DNA of 64,000 nucleotides from Marinobacterium jannaschii DSM 6295 (GCF_000620085.1 NZ_JHVJ01000010.1:1-64000), one strand, 5' to 3'; positions 34,737 to 44,142 are shown, numbered from the stretch's first letter. The notes: a model not told the origin generated them from the letters alone. Program-made: numbers and translations.

Positions 34737-35144
34737 ATGGCGATCACCGGCGAATGTTTTTGTGGCGAGATCCGTTACCGGATTGAGGGAAAGCTGCGCG
34801 ATGCCCGCTCCTGTCACTGTTCCCGTTGCCGCAAGGTGTTCAGTGCCCAGGCCTCGGCCTATGCCGAAGTCGAGCCCGGACAGTTTCACTGGGAGGCGGG
34901 TGAGGAATTACTGACCCGCTATGTGGGACAGCAGGGTTTTGGCCTGCAGTTCTGCAGCCGTTGCGGCTCTACTCTATGCGGCACCTTTAACGGTCAGGTG
35001 CATGGCGTGACTTTGGGCTGTGTTAATGGCGATCCCGATATCGAGATCGGCATGCATATTTATGTTGGCTCCAAGGCGAAGTGGGAGCGGATGCCGGAAG
35101 GCGTGGTGCAGTTTGAGGAAGGCCCGCCATCGTCCTCTGAATAA
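34737..35144 (+). CDS. GFA/CENP-V-domain protein
   Basis: 135 aa. Cysteine pattern GECFCGEIRYR, SCHCSRCRK, FCSRCGSTL defines the glutathione-dependent formaldehyde-activating (GFA) zinc fold. Most GFA proteins are not true formaldehyde enzymes; a role in binding S-hydroxymethyl-glutathione or related adducts is only possible. ATG 34737 with AGGGAGG upstream. Confidence 0.87.
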   Translation: MAITGECFCGEIRYRIEGKLRDARSCHCSRCRKVFSAQASAYAEVEPGQFHWEAGEELLTRYVGQQGFGLQFCSRCGSTLCGTFNGQVHGVTLGCVNGDPDIEIGMHIYVGSKAKWERMPEGVVQFEEGPPSSSE

Positions 35145-35146
35145 AC

Positions 35147-35174
35147 AAAAAAAGCCGCCTGAACAAGCAGGCGG
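35147..35174 (-). terminator. Rho-independent terminator
   Basis: GCCGCCT/AGGCGGC stem, and on the minus strand TTTTTTTGTTT follows. It can end the transcript of the porin gene at 35329. Confidence 0.7.
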
Positions 35175-35328
35175 CAAAGGCAATATCGAAGGGTATTACC
35201 CGACTGAAGCAGCGATCAAGCCCGGCAACCTGCGAGCGAAGGGTGAGGCTAAGCAGGACCGGGTGTAGCTTCTGGCAGTCAGTCAGCTACCAGAGCCAAA
35301 GGGTTCATAGTTAGCTTAGGAAGTCTGC

Positions 35329-36054
35329 TCAGAAGGTTCGGGAAACCGACAGCAACAGGGTGTCGTCGTTACGGAAAGCGCCGTTGTTGACCTCGTCGCT
35401 GCTATCCACAGAGTTGATCAGGTAGCTGACCGACAGATCCAGCCCGGCCGCCGAGCCAGACAGGCCGATAGAGTAATCCTCATAGTCATCGATATCGGTT
35501 GAGCCCCAGTAGTCACCAAACGAGTGGCCGGCGTGCATATCGAGGTTGATCATATCGTTGATCGCATAGCTGTAGTCCAGCGCCAGATACTGGGCCGATT
35601 CACCGCTGTTGCCGTAATCGTTGGTGTATCCGAAGCTGAAGCTCAGGTCACCATAGTAGAGCGCACCGATCAGCTCGGCGTAGTCGATATCTCCGGCGTC
35701 ATAGCCGGGATAGCTGTAGTAGTTGAACGACAGGTCATAGCTCAGGCTGTCGTTGATATCCGCACCATATCCAACGTAGTAATCCACTTCCAGATTGGCA
35801 TCATCACCGCTGCCGAAATCCAGGTTGCTGCCCCAGATACCGGCATAGACACCGTTGTCATAGGCCACATCCAGGCTGCCCTGAATTGCCGCATCACCGG
35901 CGGTCTGTGAGATACCGCGGAAGCGGTAATCATTGGTGAAACCGACGGTACCGCTGACCTCGGCGGCTTTGACACTGGCAGAGAGCAGCACCGCGCCGAT
36001 GGCCGCAGCCAGCAGGGCCGGACTTTTCAGGGAGATGGCTTTTTTCATTATCAT
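35329..36054 (-). CDS. torF: TorF-family outer-membrane porin
   Basis: 241 aa. Signal peptide (KKAISLKSPALLAAAIGAVL...VKA-A), then alternating beta strands with GTVGFTNDYRFRGISQT at the N-terminus and ending in SVSRTF, a C-terminal Phe for BAM assembly. This is the TIGR02001/TorF family. Rich in Asp/Tyr/Gly. ATG 36054 or 36048; AGGAA lies between. A TACCC-type box lies 65 bases upstream in the spacer shared with puuC. Confidence 0.88.
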   Translation of the reverse strand: MIMKKAISLKSPALLAAAIGAVLLSASVKAAEVSGTVGFTNDYRFRGISQTAGDAAIQGSLDVAYDNGVYAGIWGSNLDFGSGDDANLEVDYYVGYGADINDSLSYDLSFNYYSYPGYDAGDIDYAELIGALYYGDLSFSFGYTNDYGNSGESAQYLALDYSYAINDMINLDMHAGHSFGDYWGSTDIDDYEDYSIGLSGSAAGLDLSVSYLINSVDSSDEVNNGAFRNDDTLLLSVSRTF

Positions 36055-36364
36055 GATTTCCTGTTGTTATTGTTGAATGAATGATTTCATTCTGAAGAAA
36101 GCCGCCGCACTGGTGATATACCCTTGTGAGGGTAGGGAGTTTCCCGGTGGTTTCCTGGGGGCAGGTAAACGTTTCGTGGAAGATTGCTCCGCGCGTGATG
36201 ATGGTGATGGCTATGGCACGGAATTCAATCGCGCCCGGAACGCGCTGTGACAACTGAATCATATGGCCGCTCACTGCTCGCCGCCTCTACCCCTTCAGGG
36301 ATATATCTGTGTCACTGTTTTTGCTCTTAGACTCGGGGTATTAACCAGCAGGAGAGTCAAAATA
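36055..36364. other. divergent spacer torF / aldehyde dehydrogenase
   Basis: 310 bases without a gene. It holds the TACCCTTGTGAGGGTA palindrome at 36119-36134; nothing else is recognised. Confidence 0.6.
36119..36134. promoter_or_regulatory. palindrome TACCCTTGTGAGGGTA, candidate LuxR/NarL-type operator
   Basis: Perfect 6-4-6 palindrome (7-2-7 in NarL terms: TACYYMT-like half-sites). A second copy of the same architecture, TACCCCCACAAGGGTA, is at 44236-44251 upstream of potF. A LuxR-HTH gene lies between the two at 39116. Confidence 0.55.
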
Positions 36365-37852
36365 ATGAAAAGCTATTCCGAGTGGCAGGCGCTGAGTGAA
36401 ACCCTGACATTCCGCAGTCAGGCCTATATCAACGGTGGTTTCCAGCCTGCTGAGAGTGGTGAAACCTTTGCCTGCGTTAACCCGACTAACGAAAAACTGC
36501 TGGCCGAAGTGGCAAGCTGTGACGAGGCTGATGTGAACCTGGCGGTGCAGAACGCCCGTGAAACCTTTAATTCCGGAGTCTGGTCTGAGATGGCGCCGAA
36601 ACAGCGTAAGAAAATACTGCTGAAACTGGCGTCACTGATCGAACAGCATCAGGACGAGTTCGCGCTGCTGGATACGCTGGATATGGGTAAGTCGATCTCC
36701 GAGATGCTGGCAATCGATGTGCCGGACAGCATCGACTGCTTCCAGTGGACTGCCGAGTGTATCGATAAGATCTACGGCGAAATTGCCCCGACCGGCAACG
36801 ATACCCTGGCGCTGATCAGCCATGAGCCGGTCGGTGTGGTCGCGGCAATCACGCCGTGGAACTATCCGCTGATGATGGCGACCTGGAAACTGGCACCGGC
36901 ACTGGCGGCCGGTAACAGCGTGATCCTGAAACCATCGGAGAAGTCTCCGCTCAGCGCCCTGCGTCTGGCCGAACTGGCAACCGAAGCCGGTATTCCGGAT
37001 GGTGTTTTCAATGTGCTGCCGGGCTTCGGCCATACCGCGGGTAAGGCACTGGCGCTGCACAATGATGTCAATGTACTGGCCTTTACCGGATCGACCCGCG
37101 TGGCCGGGATGCTGATGGAGTATGCCGGCCAGTCCAATATGAAACGCGTCTGGCTGGAAGCGGGCGGTAAATCCCCCAATCTGATCTTCGATGACTGCGC
37201 CGATGTAAAACAGGCTGCGGCGGCTGCGGCGGGCGCGATCTTTACCAATCAGGGCGAGGTCTGCATCGCCTGTTCCCGTGTCTACGTACAGAAGTCGATC
37301 AAGGAAGAGTTTGTCGCCGCGCTGGTCGAAGCCGGTGCACGCTTCCAGCCGGGCGATCCGCTGGACCCGAATACCAATATGGGGCCGCTGGTGGATGCCG
37401 CCCAGCTGGAAACCGTCAGCCGCTATATCCGCTCGGCTCAGGAAGAGGGCGGCGAAGTGCTGCTGGGCGGCCTGCCGGATTATGTTGAGGGACAGGGTTT
37501 CTATGCCCGGCCGACGGTGATCGACAAGGCCCACAACGGTATGACCTTCGTTAAAGAGGAGATCTTTGGCCCGGTGCTGGCGATCTGCGAATTCGATACC
37601 GAGGAGGAAGCCATTGCCCTGGCGAATGACTCTCAGTACGGTCTCGGGGCTGCGATCTGGACGGCGAACCTGTCCCGTGCCCACCGGGTCAGCCGAAAGC
37701 TGCAGAGTGGTATGGTCTGGGTGAATACCTGGGGTGAAGGCGACAGCACCGTACCGTTTGGCGGCGTTAAGGCTTCCGGCAACGGCCGTGATAAGTCCCT
37801 GCACGCGCTGGAGAAATACACTGAATTGAAAAACGTTCTGATTCGGCTGTAA
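36365..37852 (+). CDS. puuC: γ-glutamyl-γ-aminobutyraldehyde dehydrogenase
   Basis: 495 aa from ATG 36365 (AGGAGAG upstream). Catalytic Cys300 (GEVCIACSR), Glu265 (LEAGGKS), NAD contacts in AITPWNYPLMM. Nearest to the PuuC subgroup of ALDHs. It oxidises the aldehyde made by PuuB from γ-glutamylputrescine, or other aminoaldehydes. Located at the left edge of the polyamine island; REP-like repeats follow. Confidence 0.88.
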   Translation: MKSYSEWQALSETLTFRSQAYINGGFQPAESGETFACVNPTNEKLLAEVASCDEADVNLAVQNARETFNSGVWSEMAPKQRKKILLKLASLIEQHQDEFALLDTLDMGKSISEMLAIDVPDSIDCFQWTAECIDKIYGEIAPTGNDTLALISHEPVGVVAAITPWNYPLMMATWKLAPALAAGNSVILKPSEKSPLSALRLAELATEAGIPDGVFNVLPGFGHTAGKALALHNDVNVLAFTGSTRVAGMLMEYAGQSNMKRVWLEAGGKSPNLIFDDCADVKQAAAAAAGAIFTNQGEVCIACSRVYVQKSIKEEFVAALVEAGARFQPGDPLDPNTNMGPLVDAAQLETVSRYIRSAQEEGGEVLLGGLPDYVEGQGFYARPTVIDKAHNGMTFVKEEIFGPVLAICEFDTEEEAIALANDSQYGLGAAIWTANLSRAHRVSRKLQSGMVWVNTWGEGDSTVPFGGVKASGNGRDKSLHALEKYTELKNVLIRL

Positions 37853-37865
37853 TTTATACCCATCG

Positions 37866-37940
37866 AGGTCGTGGGTTTCGCTGCGCTCTACACCAGGCTA
37901 CAGAGAATGTAGCGTGGGTTGAGGAACGAAACCCACGACC
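37866..37940. repeat. paired REP-like repeat (BIME-like)
   Basis: Two inverted hairpins: GGTCGTGGGTTTCG near 37866 faces CGAAACCCACGACC near 37940, with the inner GTGGGTTGAGGAACGAAACC hairpin. The outer 14-base ends are inverse copies. Confidence 0.75.
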
Positions 37941-38121
37941 GGTTTCGGCACCAGAGTCCCTCACTCGCGGAGCGAGCTGTTACAGTAGTCCCTCGCCGCA
38001 GCCCCTACCTTTCCTGTCTGGCTCCATACCCTTCGGGCCGCTGGCGCTAACCGCTTACTTTCTGCTCGCTGCACTATCGGGGATTCTTCAATCATTCCGA
38101 TAACGAGCAGGACGCCCGCTG

Positions 38122-38892
38122 ATGACCGATCTGTTTACAATGCCAGACCTTCCTTTGTGGCAGCTTGTGCTGGCGGCAGTGATCGTCTTTGCGGCGGCCA
38201 TTATGCGCGGCTTCAGCGGCTTTGGCTTCTCGGCCCTGACGGTAACCAGCCTGGCGCTGTTTATGCCGCCCAAACTGATTGTGCCGGTGATCTTCTTACT
38301 GGAGATCGCTGCCAGTGCCCACCTTTTACCCGGTGTTTTACGTCAGATCGATCGCAAGCTGTTGTTGCACCTGAGTATTGGCATGATGCTGTTTACCCCC
38401 GGCGGGGTCTGGTTGCTGGCGCACCTGGATGCCGACTACACCCGTCTGGTGATCTCCGGCCTGGTGCTGCTGATCGCACTGGTCTTGCTGGCCGGTATCC
38501 AGCAGAAAGAGAACAGTCCCTCACTACCTTTTGTTACCGGTTGTGTCTCCGGAGCGGTCAACGGCGCAGCCGCCATTGGCGGTCTGCCGGTGGTATTGAT
38601 GATGCTCTACAGCGGGATGTCCGCCATCGCCACCCGTGCCACGCTGGTGGCTTACTTCGTCGTTACCGATATCTATGCCATGGCCTGGATGGGGCATCAG
38701 GACTTGCTGACCGCTGAAGTGGTAAGTTTAAGTCTGCTGGTACTGCTGCCGATGACCGCGGGCATCGGCCTCGGCAGCTGGCTGTTCAGGCGCTCGGGGC
38801 AGGGCGGCTTCCGTACCCTGGCACTGGTTTTGCTCCTGCTGGTGTCTGGAATCGGTCTGGTGCGGGCCGGTATGGCGGTAATGGCGGGGTAA
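38122..38892 (+). CDS. TauE/SafE (TSUP) family sulfite exporter-like protein
   Basis: 256 aa with 8-9 transmembrane helices. The TauE landmarks RGFSGFGFSALTV (helix 1) and GAVNGAAAIGGLPVVLMML are present. Likely exports sulfite, sulfoacetate or an organic acid. It is not clearly part of the polyamine pathway despite its position. Confidence 0.85.
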   Translation: MTDLFTMPDLPLWQLVLAAVIVFAAAIMRGFSGFGFSALTVTSLALFMPPKLIVPVIFLLEIAASAHLLPGVLRQIDRKLLLHLSIGMMLFTPGGVWLLAHLDADYTRLVISGLVLLIALVLLAGIQQKENSPSLPFVTGCVSGAVNGAAAIGGLPVVLMMLYSGMSAIATRATLVAYFVVTDIYAMAWMGHQDLLTAEVVSLSLLVLLPMTAGIGLGSWLFRRSGQGGFRTLALVLLLLVSGIGLVRAGMAVMAG

Positions 38893-38942
38893 TCCATAGG
38901 GCTGGCGGTGTATGAAGCTATGCTCTCCCACGGTGAGAGGCC

Positions 38943-39098
38943 GTGAAAGTATCACCAATGACTAGGATGTAGGCTGGCGGTGAGCTAGCGAACCCCAGCA
39001 AAGGGATCGAATTTCGGTAATATTGCCTGCTTCACGACGATGTTGGGCTTTGTCGCTACGCTCCTCAGCACCAACCTACGTATTCTTGCACCGCCTCA
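38943..39098. repeat. dispersed intergenic repeat, copy D1
   Basis: About 156 bases that resemble 49750-49903 along their whole length: GTAGGCTGG..., then GACTCGAATT-like CGAATTTC, TTGGGCTTTGTCGCTACGCT, AACCTAC and TTCTTGCACCGCCTC. Each copy contains two inverted REP-like hairpins. Confidence 0.75.
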
Positions 39099-39115
39099 GA
39101 CCGGGGCAACGAGGG

Positions 39116-39988
39116 CTAAGCGCTAAGGCTGTTGCCGCTGGCGGCTTCCAGCTCATTGAGGTGAGCCAGGAACAGGGTAAATATCTCTGACTGGGTGGAG
39201 GTGTTGAGGCGGGTGTGGATGTTTTTCCGGTGTACCTTCACCGTGCCCAGGCTGATGTTGAGCATATTGGCGATCGCCTTGGAGGAGTGGCCCTGCAGGA
39301 TCAGGCCGGAGATCTCCTGTTCGCGCCGGGTCAGGACGCCGCTGCCGAAGCTGCTCAGGGCCTGTTTCATGGCGCCATCTGACTTCTCGTACTGCACATA
39401 TTCCTGCGACTGAGAGATCCAGAACTGGCGTACCAGTGAGTTGATGACCGGGTAGATCTCCTGCAGCCGGTTGAGTTCGGCGCGGGTGATAGTACCGAGG
39501 CTGGATTTGCGTCCCAGTGAGATAGCGCAGGTGATGCTGTTATCCAGCTCAATCACCAGATTGATCTCATCCACCAGATCGAAGTTCTTGTAGCAACTCT
39601 GGTAGTACTCGGTGGTTTCAAAACTGTCGGGGGCAATCTCGATCAGCCGGCTGACTGCCGGAATTTCACTGTTCTGTATGGCGTTAAACAGCGGGTCGAG
39701 AATAAACGCCTTATTGACGTAAGTGTGCAGGGTAGGGCTCTGTTCCGCCGGATCGGTAGGGTAGAGGATGATCGGCTTGAATGACTTCTTGAAGGTCACC
39801 ATCAGCATGGTATCGAAGCGACAGAGGCTGTGCAGGTACTCCGCCAGAGCGTGAGGAAAGCTGCGCAAGCGGATATGGTCGATCAGGGTGGCAAGGTCCC
39901 TCTGACCACTGGCTGCATAGTTGTCCTGGCTGTACTTATGTTGCATGGCGATCTTGTTCCCCGCTACGGCTGGAGGTTGTGTCTGCAT
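39116..39988 (-). CDS. LuxR-family regulator (GerE-type HTH)
   Basis: 290 aa. The C-terminal 65 residues form a LuxR/GerE HTH: LTRREQEISGLILQGHSSKAIANMLNISLGTVKVHRKNI. The N-terminal 220 residues match no domain I recognise; they have no clear phospho-acceptor Asp pattern and no autoinducer-binding signature, so this may sense a small ligand. Central in the polyamine cluster; candidate binder of the TACCC boxes. Start ATG 39988; ATG 39946 is possible. Confidence 0.83.
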   Translation of the reverse strand: MQTQPPAVAGNKIAMQHKYSQDNYAASGQRDLATLIDHIRLRSFPHALAEYLHSLCRFDTMLMVTFKKSFKPIILYPTDPAEQSPTLHTYVNKAFILDPLFNAIQNSEIPAVSRLIEIAPDSFETTEYYQSCYKNFDLVDEINLVIELDNSITCAISLGRKSSLGTITRAELNRLQEIYPVINSLVRQFWISQSQEYVQYEKSDGAMKQALSSFGSGVLTRREQEISGLILQGHSSKAIANMLNISLGTVKVHRKNIHTRLNTSTQSEIFTLFLAHLNELEAASGNSLSA

Positions 39989-40043
39989 TGTCTATGCCCG
40001 GAAGAAAGCGGGTGCTTACACACCCGCGTTCACCTGAGGCTGC

Positions 40044-41426
40044 TTAGCTAACCGATTTCAGGGTCAGGTCAAAGCAGGTCAGCGCTTTGGCGCACAGCTG
40101 GTCGACCTCTTCGCGGCTGATCACCAGCGGTGGCGACAGCACCATACGGATGCCGACGGCACGCATGATGAGGCCATTCTCGAAGCAGTGATCACGGCAG
40201 ATCAGGCCGATATCCAGATCGTCCGGGAACAGCTCCTTGTTCTCCTTGTCTTTCACCAGCGCAATCCCGGCAACCAGGCCGGTGCCTTCGATATGTCCCA
40301 CCAGTGGGTGATCGGCCAGGGTTTCCCGCAGCTGCTGCTGGAAGTAAGGACCGATATCCTCCGCCACGTAGCTGACGATATTTTCCTGTTTCATCAGGCG
40401 GATATTGGCGATCGCCACGGCGGCTGCGACCGGATGGCCGGAGTAGGTGAAGCCGTGGTTGAAGTCTTCATCGTGCTCGATAAAGGCGTTGGCGATACGG
40501 TCACCTACGGCGACTGCCGCGATTGGCAGATAGCCGGAGGAGAGGCCCTTGGCCATCGACATAATGTCCGGCTTAATGCCCAGGGTTTCGCTGCCGAACC
40601 AGTTGCCGGTACGACCGAAACCACAGATTACCTCGTCGGCGGCCAGCAGAATATCGTACTTATTACAGATCTTCTGAATCTCTGCCCAGTAGTTGGCCGG
40701 TGGCACTATGACACCGCCCGCACCCTGGATTGGCTCGCCGATAAAGGCGGCAACATTGTCCGGGCCCACCGCCAGAATCTTCTCTTCCAGCGCCTTGGCG
40801 CAGGCCAGACCGAACTCCTCTTCGCTCATATCGCCCGCTTCGCCATACCAGTAAGGCTGGCGGATACGTTCGATATTCGGTACCAGCGGCGCGCCCTGCT
40901 TATGCATGCCACTCATGCCACCCAGGCTGGTGCCGCCGATGGTGCTGCCGTGGTAGGCATTTTCGCGGCTGATAATGATATTGCGGTAAGGCTTACCCTT
41001 AATCGCCCAGTACTGACGCACCATGCGCAGGATAGTATCGACCGCTTCAGAGCCGGAGTTGGCAAAGAAGATATGGTTCAGGTCACCCGGCGTGACGCTG
41101 GCAATCTCTTTCGCCAGCTCGGCCGCCGGCGTATGCGTGGTCTGGAAAAAGGTGTTGTAGTAGGGCAGCACCTGCATCTGCTCGTTCGCCGCCTCGACCA
41201 GCTCTTTGCGGCCATAGCCCATATTGACACACCAGAGCCCGGCCATGCCGTCCAGGATCTTGTTGCCTTCGCTGTCCCAGATGTAGACACCTTCCGCTTT
41301 GGTAATGACGCGGGCACCTTTTTTATTCAGCGCCCCGGTATTGGTAAAGGGGTGCATATGGTGGTCGGCATCGACTGCCTGAATGTCTGCGGTCAGCGGG
41401 GAACTGTTGTTTTTATCTTCGGCCAT
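40044..41426 (-). CDS. spuC: putrescine/polyamine:pyruvate aminotransferase (SpuC-like)
   Basis: 460 aa from ATG 41426 (GGGAGA upstream). Class III PLP aminotransferase with PLP-lysine K293 (SMAKGLSSGYLP), DEVICGFGRTG and YHGSTIGG. SpuC-type enzymes transfer the amino group of putrescine, spermidine or cadaverine to pyruvate, giving 4-aminobutanal and alanine. Two TGTGATCA-type palindromes precede the gene, and a GntR gene follows on the other side of its promoter. Confidence 0.9.
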   Translation of the reverse strand: MAEDKNNSSPLTADIQAVDADHHMHPFTNTGALNKKGARVITKAEGVYIWDSEGNKILDGMAGLWCVNMGYGRKELVEAANEQMQVLPYYNTFFQTTHTPAAELAKEIASVTPGDLNHIFFANSGSEAVDTILRMVRQYWAIKGKPYRNIIISRENAYHGSTIGGTSLGGMSGMHKQGAPLVPNIERIRQPYWYGEAGDMSEEEFGLACAKALEEKILAVGPDNVAAFIGEPIQGAGGVIVPPANYWAEIQKICNKYDILLAADEVICGFGRTGNWFGSETLGIKPDIMSMAKGLSSGYLPIAAVAVGDRIANAFIEHDEDFNHGFTYSGHPVAAAVAIANIRLMKQENIVSYVAEDIGPYFQQQLRETLADHPLVGHIEGTGLVAGIALVKDKENKELFPDDLDIGLICRDHCFENGLIMRAVGIRMVLSPPLVISREEVDQLCAKALTCFDLTLKSVS

Positions 41427-41496
41427 CTTTCTCTCCCGACACTGTTTTCCGGCCTGAAGCAAAGGCTGGAAATCATGCTGTGTTTTTCAGTATGGG

Positions 41497-41508
41497 TTGT
41501 GATCATAA
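41497..41508. promoter_or_regulatory. GntR-type operator half, TTGTGATCATAA
   Basis: 10 of 12 positions match the palindrome TTGTGATCACAA; 71 bases upstream of the spuC start on the minus strand. Confidence 0.6.
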
Positions 41509-41552
41509 AAAACGGGAACTTGTTCCCGCCGTACTCAAAATCTTCCTTAATA

Positions 41553-41564
41553 TTGTGATCACAA
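41553..41564. promoter_or_regulatory. GntR-type operator TTGTGATCACAA
   Basis: Perfect 12-base palindrome, upstream of spuC. Same sequence type as 42675 and 42698, which precede puuA, bracketing the GntR gene. Confidence 0.7.
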
Positions 41565-41743
41565 AATTGGAATGTCAACAGAAAAGCTTAGATTGGCATT
41601 GATTAAAGTATGATCGATCTGAGCACGGTGAAGGGGGTTAGGCGCGGCCGGAAATGGTTTGATGCATGATGGCCTTGGGTCTTGCCGGGTGTTGGGGAGG
41701 GTCTGCAGCCGGTGATCTGCCCGGCTGCGCAGAGGGCGAAAAA

Positions 41744-42526
41744 TCAGCTGACGGGGGCGGCGGATTGCTCGATAAAGCGGTGCAGCAGCTCGGGGGTTGC
41801 GGCAAAGGCAAAGCCCTCGCGGATATCGGAGGAGATCGCCAGCTGCAGCGCCAGTGCATCCTGTTTTTCGATCGCCCGCATCGCTTCGTTATGACGGTCG
41901 ATGACGTAGTGTTCTTCCAGTTTGCTGGTCGCCAGGCGCATAAAGGGCCCCAGTTGCAGCCACAGGCTTTCGATCAGCGGCAGGGTGACCTGATGGGGGT
42001 TGGCGGTATAGAGCGCGCGGTGAAAATTCTGGTTGAGGATGCTGATCCGTTCCAGATCCCCCTCTTCCTGGGCCAGGTCGATGCAGCGGTCCAGCTCGCG
42101 CAGTTGCTGCAGTCTGTCGTTGTCGATATAGGGCAGCGCACGGGCGGCTGCGTGGGATTCAATGGCGATTCGGGCTTCGCACAGCTCGCTGAATTTCATC
42201 GCTGTCATACGCGGTACCATGACCCGGCGGTTGCCCTGAATCTCTAAGGCGTTTTCGGCGGCCAGCTGACGCAGCGCTTCGCGTACCGGCATCGGGCTGA
42301 CGTCGAGAATGGCGGCCAGTTCGCGGATGGTCAGTGCCCGGCCGGGCAGAATCTGGCCGTTCATCACCGCCGAACGCAGCGTCTGATATACCCACTGGGT
42401 GATAGTTACAGACTCATCACGCTCGGTTAAGGTGATTTCTATCGGGGATTTCTTGTCCATGACTTCACAGAACCTCTGATTAAGTCCATCGCGCTCAGGT
42501 TTACCTTCGGCAGAGGACTTTTTCAT
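41744..42526 (-). CDS. GntR/FadR-type regulator (FCD domain)
   Basis: 260 aa (237 aa if ATG 42460 is used, the likelier HTH start). Winged HTH VYQTLRSAVMNGQILPGRALTIRELAAILDVSPMPVREALRQLAAENAL, then an FCD ligand domain with the metal/ligand His and Asp/Glu pattern (ESHAAARAL, FHRALYTAN, DRHNEAMRAI). Lies between spuC and puuA, with matching TGTGATCACA palindromes on both sides, so it probably represses these polyamine genes and itself. Confidence 0.87.
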   Translation of the reverse strand: MKKSSAEGKPERDGLNQRFCEVMDKKSPIEITLTERDESVTITQWVYQTLRSAVMNGQILPGRALTIRELAAILDVSPMPVREALRQLAAENALEIQGNRRVMVPRMTAMKFSELCEARIAIESHAAARALPYIDNDRLQQLRELDRCIDLAQEEGDLERISILNQNFHRALYTANPHQVTLPLIESLWLQLGPFMRLATSKLEEHYVIDRHNEAMRAIEKQDALALQLAISSDIREGFAFAATPELLHRFIEQSAAPVS

Positions 42527-42674
42527 AAGGGGTAAGTCCTGAAAGCCGTTGTCGAACGGATCTGCAGGGTGCTGATCACCGAAGTCCTGGCGTTTTTTCT
42601 ACCTATTCTAATGCGATCACGTTTTTCGGTGCACGCCTTTTTTATCAAAAGTCGGTATTGACCAAAAAACAGAG

Positions 42675-42709
42675 ATGTGATCACATTAAGTTAATGTTTG
42701 TGATCACAT
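42675..42709. promoter_or_regulatory. two GntR-type operators upstream of puuA
   Basis: ATGTGATCACAT (42675-42686) and TTGTGATCACAT (42698-42709), both perfect or near-perfect palindromes with centres 23 bases apart. A weaker copy is at 42611 (ATGCGATCACGT). They lie between the GntR gene and puuA. Confidence 0.72.
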
Positions 42710-42800
42710 TTGATGTGTCTGGGCTATGCTTACACCGTATTGAACGGCAGAGCACCCGGCGCGGAAACGTGCGCAAGAAGGTTTCTGGAGAGAATCTTAT

Positions 42801-44138
42801 ATGTCTTCTAATAACGATAAAGAATTCGACCTGTTTATTACCGATCTGAACGGTAATCTGCGAGGCAAACGTATGCCTGCGAATTCGGTAGGTAAGGTAA
42901 TGGAAGAGGGCGTTAAGCTGCCACGTTCCGTTATCGGTTTTGATTTCTGGGGCGACGATGTACTGGATAACGGTCTGGTGTTCGAAACCGGTGACAGTGA
43001 CGGCATCTGTATGCCGGTACATGATTCTCCTGTCGATGTGCCCTGGGCGGAGTCTCCGCGGGCGCAGATACTGGCAACGATGTTTAACCCGGATGGCAGC
43101 CGCTTCGGTGCCGATCCGCGTCAGGTACTGAGTGCCGTCGTTGACCGCTTTAAAGCCAAAGGCCTGACGCCGGTGGTGGCGACCGAGCTGGAGTTTTACC
43201 TGATGGATGGCAAGTCGGAAGAGACTCAGCGTCCGCGTCCACCGGTGCTGGTGGAAGGGCATGGCCGTCGCCTGTCCGAAACGGACTGCTACTCTATCGA
43301 TGAGATGGACGGTCTGTCAGCGTTCTTCACCGAGGTGCGTGAAGTCTGCGACGCTCAGGGCGTACCTGCCGACACTATTATCTCGGAGCTCGGTCCGGGC
43401 CAGTTTGAGATCAACCTTAATCACGTGCCCGATCCGATGCTGGCCGGTGATCAGGCGATCATGTTCAAACGCCTGGTGCGCGGTATCGCCCGTAAACACG
43501 GTTATGCTGCGACCTTTATGGCGAAGCCTTACGCCAAGAAGAGTGGCAACGGTTTCCATGTTCACTTCAGCCTGCTGAACGAAGAGGGCATCAACGTCTT
43601 CGATAATGGCGGTGATGAAGGGACTGACCTGCTGAAACATGCGGTGGCGGGCCTGATGCACACCATGGCCGACAGCATGCTGACCTTCGCACCTCATATG
43701 AACTCCTACCGCCGCTTTATGGTCGGTGCCCATGCGCCGACCTGCGCCAGCTGGGGTTATGAGAACCGTACCGTGGCGATCCGTATCCCGGAAAGCCCGC
43801 CGGTCGCCCGTCGTATCGAGCACCGTGTTGCCGGTGCCGATGCCAACCCTTATCTGGTGCTGGCAGCGATTCTGGCCGGTGCCCTGTATGGCATCGACAA
43901 CAAGCTGATGCCGCCTGCGGCGATCACCGGAGATGCCTATGCCGAAACCAATCAGGATCTGGTATTGCCGAATAAGTGGGATGATGCCACGTCTATCTTC
44001 AATAACAGCGATGTATTGAAGGAGTACCTGGGCGAGGAGTTTGTGCGTGTCTTTACCGCCGCCAAACGCCAGGAGCAGCGCAAGCTGCATGAACGGATCT
44101 CTGATGTGGAATATGAATCCTATCTCGGATTCCTCTGA
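42801..44138 (+). CDS. puuA: γ-glutamylputrescine synthetase (glutamine-synthetase family)
   Basis: 445 aa. Glutamine-synthetase fold with N-terminal DLFITDLNGNLRGKRMP and the catalytic domain PGQFEINL, AKPYAKKSGNGFHVHFSL, NSYRRFMVGAHAPTCASWGYENRTVAIR. These match the PuuA branch. It ligates glutamate to putrescine using ATP. ATG 42801. A second paralogue is at 51382. A terminator and then potF follow. Confidence 0.88.
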   Translation: MSSNNDKEFDLFITDLNGNLRGKRMPANSVGKVMEEGVKLPRSVIGFDFWGDDVLDNGLVFETGDSDGICMPVHDSPVDVPWAESPRAQILATMFNPDGSRFGADPRQVLSAVVDRFKAKGLTPVVATELEFYLMDGKSEETQRPRPPVLVEGHGRRLSETDCYSIDEMDGLSAFFTEVREVCDAQGVPADTIISELGPGQFEINLNHVPDPMLAGDQAIMFKRLVRGIARKHGYAATFMAKPYAKKSGNGFHVHFSLLNEEGINVFDNGGDEGTDLLKHAVAGLMHTMADSMLTFAPHMNSYRRFMVGAHAPTCASWGYENRTVAIRIPESPPVARRIEHRVAGADANPYLVLAAILAGALYGIDNKLMPPAAITGDAYAETNQDLVLPNKWDDATSIFNNSDVLKEYLGEEFVRVFTAAKRQEQRKLHERISDVEYESYLGFL

Positions 44139-44142
44139 TCTG

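Larger units (their letters stand above)
41427..41743. other. promoter region of spuC
   Basis: 317 bases without a gene. Palindromes at 41497-41508 and 41553-41564 (see separate entries); nothing else seen. Confidence 0.6.

Noticed and set aside
36632-37804. 390-codon minus-strand frame opposite puuC
   Set aside because: Antisense shadow of a highly conserved ALDH with intact active site.
40188-41558. 456-codon plus-strand frame opposite spuC
   Set aside because: Antisense to the PLP aminotransferase and runs across its promoter palindromes.
42675-42709. CRP sites
   Set aside because: CRP sites need a 6-bp spacer between TGTGA and TCACA; here the palindrome TGTGATCACA has none.
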